This document shows, piece after piece, positions 5,378-11,348 of a stretch of DNA of 11,348 nucleotides. Source of the DNA: JADJVL01 sp039812765 (GTDB taxonomy: Bacteria > Acidobacteriota > Holophagae > Holophagales > Holophagaceae). Positions within the stretch are counted from its first letter, which is position 1. Each line of letters begins with the position of its first letter. The position numbers were made by a program, and so were the translations under genes. The DNA lies in contig JBDIBF010000087.1 in NCBI GenBank assembly GCA_039812765.1, positions 1 through 11,348 on the forward strand. The letters are read 5' to 3'. The notes below the pieces were generated by a model that was given only the letters and a program-made list of their open reading frames with translations, was not told the DNA's origin and made no database searches.

Positions 5378-6636
5378 GCCGCCCCCTCATCCTGTTCAGC
5401 CGGGCCGTGGCCCGCCTCTGGTTCCGCCAGCTCCGCCTGGAGGGCGGTCCCCTGCCGGAGGGTCCGGTGCTCCTGGCCCTGAACCATCCCAACGGGCTCC
5501 TCGATCCCCTGGTGCCCTGTGCCCTCCTGGACCGGCCGCCCCGCTTCATGGCGAAGGCGACGCTGTGGTCCATCCTGCCCCTGCGGCCTCTGCTGGCCTT
5601 CTTCGACGCCATCCCGGTCCGGAGGGCCAAGGATGAAGGGGCGGGGGCCGACGCCGCCCGCAACCAGGAGGCCTTCGACGCGGTCTTCGAGGCCTTCGCG
5701 AAGGGCGCCACCGTGGGCCTCTTCCCCGAAGGCATCAGCCACAGCGGCGCGCTGCTGGCCCCGCTGAAGACCGGCGCCGCGCGCCTGGCCCTGGGCGCGC
5801 CGGTGCCGGTCGCCCTGGTGCCCGCGGGCCTGGTCTACGGCGACAAGGAGGTGTGGCGGCACAGCGTGCTTTTGCGCCTGGGCGACCCCGTCCCCTTCGA
5901 CGACCTGCGCCCCCGCGGCGCGGACCCCGAGGCCGTGCGGGAACTCACCGCGCGGTTGCGGGCAGCCCTGCTGCCCCTGACCCTCCACGGCGAGGCCGAA
6001 GGCCAGGGCGAGCTGGCCCAGCGCCTGGCCTGGCTGCTGGCCGAAGGCCCCGCCGAGCGCGCCGACCTGGAGCGCCTGCGGACACGGGTGCGCAGCCTCG
6101 TGGACCACCTCGCGGCCCTGCCTCCGGGCGAGGTGGACCGCATCCGCGAGGCGGTGGCCGACGCCGAGGCGTGGCTGCGGGAGAAGGGCCTGCGCCCCGA
6201 CCAGGTGGGCCACGACTACGCCCGGGACGAAGTGCGGGAATGGCTGCCCCGGGCCCTCGGCCATGGCCTCGCGGGGCTGGCGCTGAGCCCCTTCGCCCTG
6301 CTCTTCTGGCCGCCCTACCGGGCCCTCGGCTGGCTGGTGGACCGCCTCAACGACGACGCGGACCAGACGGCCACCTACAAAGTGCTGGGCGCGGCGCTCT
6401 TCTATCCAGGGTGGATCCTGCTCCTGGCCGCGGGCTTCTGGAAGTTCCTCGGCGCCGGGGGCCTCGCCCTGGGCACGGCCGCGGCCCTGGTGGCCGCCCT
6501 GGCCCTGCCCCTGCGGGAGCGGCTCGCCGAAGACCTCCAGGCCATCCGCGGCTGGCGGCGGCGCCATGATCCCGAGGCCCCGGCCCTGCTGGAGGCCAAG
6601 GCGCGGCTGCTGGCGCGCATCCCGGACCTGGGCTGA
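5374..6636 (+). CDS. PlsC-type lysophospholipid acyltransferase with C-terminal membrane segments
   Basis: 420 residues. An N-terminal glycerophospholipid acyltransferase domain covers about 8-200: motif I LNHPNGLLDP (His38, Asp44), motif III LFPEGISHSG (Glu119 in FPEG), and VPVALVPAGLVY (144-155). His and Asp are separated by five residues rather than the usual four, as in the NHPN-x-LLDP subgroup. Beyond a charged helical region (205-295) there are hydrophobic segments at about 295-325 and 338-380, which most short PlsC proteins lack. Family role: acylation of a glycerol-phosphate or lysophospholipid at the inner membrane. The start is GTG 5374, overlapping the transporter stop as GTGA, with GGAG nine bases upstream. 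The frame stays open far upstream, but only as the shadow of the transporter gene. Substrate unknown. Confidence 0.87.
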   Translation: MSRPLILFSRAVARLWFRQLRLEGGPLPEGPVLLALNHPNGLLDPLVPCALLDRPPRFMAKATLWSILPLRPLLAFFDAIPVRRAKDEGAGADAARNQEAFDAVFEAFAKGATVGLFPEGISHSGALLAPLKTGAARLALGAPVPVALVPAGLVYGDKEVWRHSVLLRLGDPVPFDDLRPRGADPEAVRELTARLRAALLPLTLHGEAEGQGELAQRLAWLLAEGPAERADLERLRTRVRSLVDHLAALPPGEVDRIREAVADAEAWLREKGLRPDQVGHDYARDEVREWLPRALGHGLAGLALSPFALLFWPPYRALGWLVDRLNDDADQTATYKVLGAALFYPGWILLLAAGFWKFLGAGGLALGTAAALVAALALPLRERLAEDLQAIRGWRRRHDPEAPALLEAKARLLARIPDLG

Positions 6637-6639
6637 ACG

Positions 6640-6665
6640 GGACAGGCGCCCGGAGGCGCCTGTCC
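6640..6665. terminator. Bidirectional terminator-like hairpin
   Basis: GGACAGGCGCC and GGCGCCTGTCC form a perfect 11-bp stem with a CGGA tetraloop. It begins 4 bases after the acyltransferase stop and ends 21 bases before the stop of the convergent lipase gene. There is no T-tract on either strand, so it may work as a stem-only or Rho-assisted terminator, or as a 3'-end stabiliser. Confidence 0.7.
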
Positions 6666-6686
6666 GCGGGAGGTTCCGGCCTGTCG

Positions 6687-9389
6687 CTACCTCAGCTGGT
6701 CCAGGAAGGGGACGGCCAGGGGGGCCATCACCGGCGGCGCGGGGTCGCCGACGATGGGCCAGGTGCTGTCCGCCGGATCCATGAGGCGGCCCGTGGCAAG
6801 CCACGAGGCGAGCTGTTTCTGGGCCGCGGCGGTGGCGGCCGGGTTGGCGAAGTCCAGCAGCACGGTGTGGCTCGCGGGAGCGGCCGTGGTCCCGAACTGG
6901 AAGTAGCCCTCCGTGGGGCCGCTGACGGGCGGGAAGGGGGCCGGGGCCACCGAGGCCTTCAGGCCGCCGGGGCCGAACATGAAGGGCACCGTGGCGGCGC
7001 TTGCCCCGGCATTGCGCACCTGGGCATAGCCCGGGGCGATGTCGTAGCTGGTGCTGCCGAGGATGCCCCAGCCACCCAGCGCGTTCCCGAAGTAGCGGCC
7101 GTAGGTGTTCGGGATCGTGGTGTCGCCGATGGCCTCGTGGCTCACGAGCCGGCCGGAGAGCCGGGACGGGGCGGGCAGGCCGGAGGGCAGGGTCTGGATC
7201 GGGGACAGGGACCAGGCGGGATCAACGTTGTCCACCAGGGTCTGGACCAGGAGGAGGAACTGGTCGTAGTTGTTGGTGCCCGGCGCGGCGCCGCTGGCCC
7301 GCAGGGTGGCATTGGCCTGGTAGGCGAAGCCGGCCTGGCTGTCCCGGATGATGTAGGCCGCCTTGGCGCCCGGCGAGGCGAAGTATCCGGTGATGTTGCT
7401 CGCGCCGGGGAGACCGTACTGGTTCGAGTTCCCCGCCATGAAGTAGGAACCGATGAGGGTGCCGAGGCTCATGCCCAGGAACTTGCTGGCCCCGGAGGCG
7501 GCGATGGGCTTCCCCACGCCGGCCACGGCGGCCTGCAGGCTGCCGGCCCCGGAGGTCTTGGCCACCTTCTCCAGGCGCCACAGGTTGAAGGCGCCCTGCT
7601 GGAAGTTCGTCCGGGTGTTGAGGATGTCGAGGAGGCTCATGAAGTTCGCGCCCCACTCCGCCGAGGCCCGGCCGTTGGCCAGCTCGCCGTGCAGGGGCGC
7701 GTCGATGGCCAGGATCGCGTAGCCCGCGCTGCAGATGGCGTGGGCGGCGGTGAGGATGGACTCCTTCTGGGAGGTGATGCCGTGCTGGTAGATCACCACC
7801 GGGTAACTGCCCCCGGCTGGCGGGGCGGCCGGGGCGATGAACCAGAAGGGCACGCTGCGGTCCACGTGGAGGAAACCCGTGAGGGTGTTGCCATCGGGCC
7901 GCACCCCCTGCAGCACGCCGGTGCCGGGCACCGGGTTCGCGCCGGTGGGGTAGTAGCCCGGATTGTAGGCGTTCGGGGTGCCGGTGATGTTGCCCGTGGG
8001 CGGCTTGGCGGCGAGGGCGTTGGCGATGGCGGGATCGATGTTGAGGTCGCCGCTCTCGAAGGTGCCCTTGGCGATGAGGCCCACGGCGGCGTTCGGCACC
8101 GCCGAGGGGATGCCCGCCTGGGCGTAGACGAAGGCGATGGAGCCCGGACCCGTCCCGGGGACGGTGCTGCTGCCCAGGACGGAGAAGCCCGAGACGCCGT
8201 TGTTCCACTGCCGCGCGGGCGCGCCGGCGAAGGGGGTCCCCGGCGCGTTGTTGGCCCAGGCCCACAGGGCGCCCTCCACCGGGATCTGGGTCGACGCGGT
8301 GTTGGCGAGGAGGCGGGTGGCGACGGCGCCGGTGGTGATGAAGCGGCCCATGAGCATGATCTTGTTTCGGCTGGTGATGCCCGTGGCGCCGGCGCCGGCC
8401 TTGCCGGAGACGTCGGAGGCGGCGTTGGAGACCAGGTCGTCCATGGTCTTGCCGTAGCCCGAGAGCAGGATGCTGCCGCCGGGGCCCGGGACGTTGCCGC
8501 GGATGGACTCGAGGCTGTTGGCGCTGGCCTGGCCCAGGAGGCGCGCGGGATTGTTCGGATCCGTCAGGTCGGCGAGGCTCGTGGTGGCGGAGGTGCCGCC
8601 AGGCTTGACGTAGCGCAGGAACCCGAAGGTGAGGCTGTTGCCCACCGACCCGCCGGTGGCGAGGTCCTTCACGCCGTCGGTGACGACGTAGACGTAGCGG
8701 CTGCCGGGTGTCAGGGGGATGCGGGGCACGAGCTGGACCGCGGCGCCGGCGACCCCCGAGGGGTTGGCGAGGGGCGTCGTGGTGGGCTTCAGGGAGCCAT
8801 CGGAATTCCGGTCGTACCAGGTGAAGGACCACTCGGGCGCGAAGAGGGCGGACACGTCCCGGAAGCCGCAGGTGCCGGTCTCCGTGCCGTTGGCGTCGGG
8901 CAGCACCTGGAACACCTTCACCGTGGAGGCGTTCACCGTGGACTGGTTCACCGGGGCCAGGAAGGAGATCTTGATCGGGCTCGTGAGGCCCGACACCGCG
9001 TTCTGGTTGGCCAGTTCCGTGATGTTCATGTAGGCCAGGGCGTCCTTCGGCGAGGGCGTCTGGGCGACGCCGTTCACGTAGGACAGGGGCGGCACCCCCG
9101 GCAGCACGTAGACCGTGGAAGACTGCAGCGGGTCCGAGGCCGCCGGCGGCGCGTAGGCCACGCGGGTCACCGTGGCGGTGGCGAGCAGGTTGGGCAGTGG
9201 GATCACGCCCGCGCTGGGATCGAAGAGCGCGTAGTTCGTGCTGGTGGTCGAGGCCGGGTCCCCCGCCTGGTTCCCCGGCTCCTTGAGGTTGATGTTCGAA
9301 CTGCAGGCCATGGCGAGGGCCAGGGTCCCGAGGGCCAGGGGGAGCAGGGCGCGACGCCGGCGGGTGGAGACGGGTCGTGGGGAGGTCAT
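6687..9389 (-). CDS. Surface lipase lipoprotein of the VolA/Pla-1 type
   Basis: 900 residues. The N-terminus has RRRR (10-13), a hydrophobic core and LAMAC with Cys29, so it is probably a lipoprotein; the lipobox is non-ideal (Ala-Met-Ala before Cys). FDPSAGVIPLPN (56-67) and the Ig-like part through RYVYVVTDGVKD (231-242) match the bacterial virulence-factor lipase N-terminal domain. The alpha/beta-hydrolase part has an oxyanion QHG (535-537), nucleophile elbow GMSLG (Ser641), GDTTIP (Asp756) and SHTVLLDF (His841) as the likely triad. Vibrio VolA, a relative, is a surface-exposed lysophospholipase; the substrate here is inferred. ATG 9389 is chosen because GAGGTGATC lies just upstream, an excellent 16S match, and because the signal peptide starts there; ATG 9443 would precede the ribosome site. 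It has its own promoter and is monocistronic. Confidence 0.88.
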   Translation of the reverse strand: MTSPRPVSTRRRRALLPLALGTLALAMACSSNINLKEPGNQAGDPASTTSTNYALFDPSAGVIPLPNLLATATVTRVAYAPPAASDPLQSSTVYVLPGVPPLSYVNGVAQTPSPKDALAYMNITELANQNAVSGLTSPIKISFLAPVNQSTVNASTVKVFQVLPDANGTETGTCGFRDVSALFAPEWSFTWYDRNSDGSLKPTTTPLANPSGVAGAAVQLVPRIPLTPGSRYVYVVTDGVKDLATGGSVGNSLTFGFLRYVKPGGTSATTSLADLTDPNNPARLLGQASANSLESIRGNVPGPGGSILLSGYGKTMDDLVSNAASDVSGKAGAGATGITSRNKIMLMGRFITTGAVATRLLANTASTQIPVEGALWAWANNAPGTPFAGAPARQWNNGVSGFSVLGSSTVPGTGPGSIAFVYAQAGIPSAVPNAAVGLIAKGTFESGDLNIDPAIANALAAKPPTGNITGTPNAYNPGYYPTGANPVPGTGVLQGVRPDGNTLTGFLHVDRSVPFWFIAPAAPPAGGSYPVVIYQHGITSQKESILTAAHAICSAGYAILAIDAPLHGELANGRASAEWGANFMSLLDILNTRTNFQQGAFNLWRLEKVAKTSGAGSLQAAVAGVGKPIAASGASKFLGMSLGTLIGSYFMAGNSNQYGLPGASNITGYFASPGAKAAYIIRDSQAGFAYQANATLRASGAAPGTNNYDQFLLLVQTLVDNVDPAWSLSPIQTLPSGLPAPSRLSGRLVSHEAIGDTTIPNTYGRYFGNALGGWGILGSTSYDIAPGYAQVRNAGASAATVPFMFGPGGLKASVAPAPFPPVSGPTEGYFQFGTTAAPASHTVLLDFANPAATAAAQKQLASWLATGRLMDPADSTWPIVGDPAPPVMAPLAVPFLDQLR

Positions 9390-9430
9390 CGGATCACCTC
9401 GCAGGGGTGTGGGAGCTGGAAAGTGGCCCC

Positions 9431-9459
9431 ACGATAGGACCACTCCCCGGGGCTGGCAA
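9431..9459 (-). promoter_or_regulatory. Sigma70-like promoter of the lipase gene
   Basis: On the minus strand TTGCCA (complement of 9454-9459) and TATCGT (complement of 9431-9436) are separated by exactly 17 bases. The predicted transcript start leaves a leader of about 35 bases that contains the GAGGTGATC ribosome site (9395-9403). This is the best -35/-10 pair in the window. Confidence 0.6.
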
Positions 9460-9486
9460 AGGGAAAGATGCTGAAAAAATTTTCGG

Positions 9487-10650
9487 TTACTCGCTGACGG
9501 CGAAGACGACCTTCTCGTTCCGGAAGCGCTCCGGGACCAGGAAGGTGAGGGTGGCCGTCGCCTTGTCCTCGCTGATGGCGAGCTTGTAGTGCTCGTCCTT
9601 GGTCAGGGAGCCTGGAACCACGCTCACCTTGCCGATTTTCTTCAACCCGAGCTCAGCCGCGGTGATGGTCAGGCTCTTGTTCGAGCGGAGGTCCAGGTCC
9701 TTGGCCTCCTTCTCGAAGACCTCGTCCGACCACTTCGCGCCCGCCCGGTCCTTAGCGAAGACCGGCACGATGATGATCCCGCGGTCCTGGAGGGCCTTGC
9801 TCACCCCCAGGATGTAATGGAGGGAATTGAGCTTCGCCTTCTGCTTCTCGTTGGTCTCCGAGAGGCCGAGGATCTTGGTCTCGAGGTCGGTCTTCTCCTT
9901 GCGCAGCCCCGAGACGTCGGACTCGAGCTGCTTCTTCAGCGTGGCCAGGTCGTTCACGTCCTCCTGCAGCTTCTCGTTCTGGGCCAGGGCCGTGTCACGC
10001 TCTCCCTCGACCTTCTCCCGCTCCTGCCGCTGCAGGTCGTTGGGCGTGATCTTGGCCTTGCCCTGGGCCACCCATGAGCCGTACACGCCATTCGCGTAGA
10101 AGTGGTAGACCTCGAAGCCGGGCGCCATCTTCTCCATCAGGTTGACCCGGGACACGAGCCGCTTCGCCTCGTCCTCGCTGACCCCGCGCTTCTTGAGGAA
10201 GCGCAGCGCCATGCCGTAGTGGCTGTCGTTGGGGCCGGCCAGGTCGGGCTTGGGCAGGATGGCCTTCAGCTTGTTGACCTTGTCGTTCAGCTCCTTGATC
10301 TGCTTGTCCTTGTCCAGGACTTCCTGGAGCAGGGCCTGGTAGGTGGTGTTCTTCTCGTTCTTGATGCGCTCTTCCAGGGCCTTCTTCTGCTCGTCGGTGA
10401 GCTGCATGGTGGCGGGGTTCATGGCGATGTCCCCGGCGCCGGCCTGGGCCAGCTTCTGCTGCTGGGCGGCCCCGGCCTTCTGCTGCTCCTGGGTGGCCTT
10501 GTCCAGCTCGGCGGCCTTCTGGGTCAGCTCCTTGATCTCCTTGCTCTCCTCCGATCCGCCCTTCTTGAGGTACTTGCACCCGGGGGCGAGCACCATCACG
10601 GTGGCGGCCACGGCGAAAGGCAGGGCTGGGTTGAGGCGCGAGCGGATCAT
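9487..10650 (-). CDS. Coiled-coil lipoprotein of unknown function
   Basis: 387 residues. Signal region MIRSRLNPALPFAVAATVMV, then LAPGC with Cys25 as the probable lipidated residue. Two Glu/Lys/Gln-rich heptad-like stretches (about 34-70 with 83-131, and 205-276) flank a small globular part (141-203) containing EVYHFYANGVYGSWVAQGKA. The C-terminal 285-387 looks like an alpha/beta domain (GIIIVPVF, KSLTITAAEL, ATATLTFLVPERF). It is probably anchored in the periplasm or at the outer membrane with an elongated shape; no known family is recognised. ATG 10650 is certain enough: AAGGAG lies 6 bases upstream and a lipoprotein signal follows. In-frame starts up to 11025 would run antisense through metK. 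A T6 run lies 6 bases after the TAA, but without a clear hairpin. It is divergent from metK. Confidence 0.82.
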   Translation of the reverse strand: MIRSRLNPALPFAVAATVMVLAPGCKYLKKGGSEESKEIKELTQKAAELDKATQEQQKAGAAQQQKLAQAGAGDIAMNPATMQLTDEQKKALEERIKNEKNTTYQALLQEVLDKDKQIKELNDKVNKLKAILPKPDLAGPNDSHYGMALRFLKKRGVSEDEAKRLVSRVNLMEKMAPGFEVYHFYANGVYGSWVAQGKAKITPNDLQRQEREKVEGERDTALAQNEKLQEDVNDLATLKKQLESDVSGLRKEKTDLETKILGLSETNEKQKAKLNSLHYILGVSKALQDRGIIIVPVFAKDRAGAKWSDEVFEKEAKDLDLRSNKSLTITAAELGLKKIGKVSVVPGSLTKDEHYKLAISEDKATATLTFLVPERFRNEKVVFAVSE

Positions 10651-10690
10651 GGGGATCTCCTTGGCGTTCGTGTCCAGATGGGGTGCTCCC

Positions 10691-10698
10691 ACCATAGC
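10691..10698 (-). promoter_or_regulatory. Putative extended -10 box TGCTATGGT
   Basis: On the minus strand TGC-TATGGT lies 40 bases before the ATG at 10650, giving a leader of about 34 bases with the AAGGAG site. It closely resembles the TGCTATGCTGG box on the other strand at 10740-10750 (10 of 11 bases the same), so the two divergent genes may share a promoter class. Confidence 0.45.
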
Positions 10699-10739
10699 AC
10701 CGCTGGGCCCCGGGCGCCCGGGGGTGCCGGTCCCGGGGA

Positions 10740-10748
10740 TGCTATGCT
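10740..10748 (+). promoter_or_regulatory. Putative extended -10 box of metK, TGCTATGCT
   Basis: TGC-TATGCT is an extended -10. Transcription from it would start near 10755 and give an 85-base leader that begins with the terminator-like hairpin at 10758-10785. No -35 is recognisable at the expected distance. A more upstream promoter is also possible. Confidence 0.4.
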
Positions 10749-10757
10749 GGAAGCCCC

Positions 10758-10785
10758 TCCGGGGCCTCGGCCGCCCCGGATTTTT
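10758..10785 (+). terminator. Intrinsic terminator-like hairpin in the metK leader
   Basis: TCCGGGGC (10758-10765) pairs with GCCCCGGA (10773-10780) over 8 bp with a 7-base loop, followed at once by five T. An alternative stem, GCCCC (10753-10757) with GGGGC (10761-10765), would break it. It points toward metK, and no plus-strand gene ends upstream, so it may be a leader attenuator. Confidence 0.55.
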
Positions 10786-10840
10786 CGTTCCGGCCCACCA
10801 CCGACGATCCTCCGCCCGGATCCGCCCCCCCGGAGACCCC

Positions 10841-11348
10841 ATGGCCAAGCCCGGCAAGCACCTCTTCACCTCCGAAAGCGTCACCGAGGGCCACCCCGAC
10901 AAGATCGCCGACCAGATCTCGGACGCCGTCCTGGACGCGGCCCTCACCGACGACCCCAGGAGCCGGGTCGCATGCGAGACCCTGACCACCACGGGCCTGG
11001 TCGTGGTGGCCGGCGAGATCACCACGGAGACCTACATCCCCGTGGCCAAGCTGGTGCGGGAGGTGGTCCGCGGGATCGGCTACGACCACAGCACCAAGGG
11101 CTTCGACTGCGACACCTGCGGCGTCATCGTCACCCTCGACCAGCAGAGCCCCGACATCGCCATGGGCGTGGACACCGGCGGCGCCGGCGACCAGGGCCTC
11201 ATGTTCGGCTACGCCTGCCGGGAGACCCCGGAGCTGATGCCCGCCCCCATCCAGTACGCCCACAGCCTGACCCGGCGGCTTTCCGAGGTCCGCAAGAGCG
11301 GGGAGCTGCCCTGGCTGCGCCCGGACGGGAAGAGCCAGGTGACCGTGG
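10841..11348 (+). CDS. metK: S-adenosylmethionine synthetase, 3' end outside window
   Basis: 169 residues are visible out of the usual 380-400. The enzyme makes S-adenosylmethionine from methionine and ATP in the cytosol. FTSESVTEGHPDKIADQISD (9-28) is the N-terminal signature with the catalytic GHPDK (His18, Asp20), and GAGDQGLMFGYA (115-126) is the nucleotide-binding signature. E-T at 46-47 and VAGEITT (56-62) also match. The start is ATG 10841, with GGAG five bases upstream. The gene is divergent from the coiled-coil lipoprotein; between the two starts lie 190 bases with overlapping hairpins and a terminator-like element. No break or frameshift is seen in the visible part. Confidence 0.97.
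   Translation, partial: MAKPGKHLFTSESVTEGHPDKIADQISDAVLDAALTDDPRSRVACETLTTTGLVVVAGEITTETYIPVAKLVREVVRGIGYDHSTKGFDCDTCGVIVTLDQQSPDIAMGVDTGGAGDQGLMFGYACRETPELMPAPIQYAHSLTRRLSEVRKSGELPWLRPDGKSQVTV

Noticed and set aside
6867..9437. Plus-strand open frame of 856 codons opposite the lipase gene
   Set aside because: Gly/Ala/Arg/His-rich translation without domains; it is the antisense shadow of a gene with a signal peptide, catalytic triad, promoter and ribosome site.
9473..9484. GAAAAAATTTTC tract after the coiled-coil lipoprotein gene as an intrinsic terminator
   Set aside because: A T6 run is present on the minus strand soon after the stop, but no convincing GC hairpin precedes it.
10651..10840. 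Known SAM riboswitch upstream of metK
   Set aside because: None of the conserved cores of the SAM-I, SAM-II, SAM-IV or SAH classes is recognisable; only simple hairpins are.

Overview
The window is GC-rich throughout (I estimate about 70% G+C) with dense, short-spaced genes on both strands. Protein style, base composition and the mix of lipoproteins and membrane proteins fit a Gram-negative soil or sediment bacterium. Acidobacteriota of the Holophaga/Geothrix type is my best guess, but no RNA gene or marker in the window proves it.

Layout. (1) 1-1306, minus strand: two translationally coupled FMN-binding split-barrel genes; the second carries a GAF domain and runs off the left edge. (2) 1386-2517, plus strand: a small unrecognised protein, then an exported HAD phosphatase of the LNS2/lipin type. 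(3) 2518-2936: a non-coding stretch with two long near-perfect hairpins and four AAGGTCAA direct repeats, unlike the rest of the window. (4) 2937-3644, minus strand: a DUF6445/2OG-Fe(II)-oxygenase-like protein, divergent from (5) 3691-6636, plus strand: a YvlD-type small membrane protein, a Spinster-type MFS transporter and a PlsC-type acyltransferase; the last two overlap by GTGA. (6) 6640-6665: a strong hairpin between convergent genes. (7) 6687-9389, minus strand: a large VolA/Pla-1-type surface lipase lipoprotein. (8) 9487-10650, minus strand: a coiled-coil lipoprotein. (9) 10841 to the right edge, plus strand: metK, with a terminator-like hairpin in its leader.

How the genes may work together. 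A putative lysophospholipase, a Spinster-like transporter (a family with lysolipid-transporting members), an acyltransferase and a lipin-type phosphatase lie within 8 kb. This suggests a phospholipid scavenging or remodelling neighbourhood, functionally parallel to LplT-Aas. That is inference from family membership; only the transporter-acyltransferase pair is physically coupled.

Regulation. Genes with good Shine-Dalgarno sites (lipase, coiled-coil lipoprotein, metK) have leaders of tens of bases. Most of the others have a GCTANNNT-like -10 box 5-9 bases before the start codon and no clear Shine-Dalgarno site, which points to leaderless or near-leaderless transcription.
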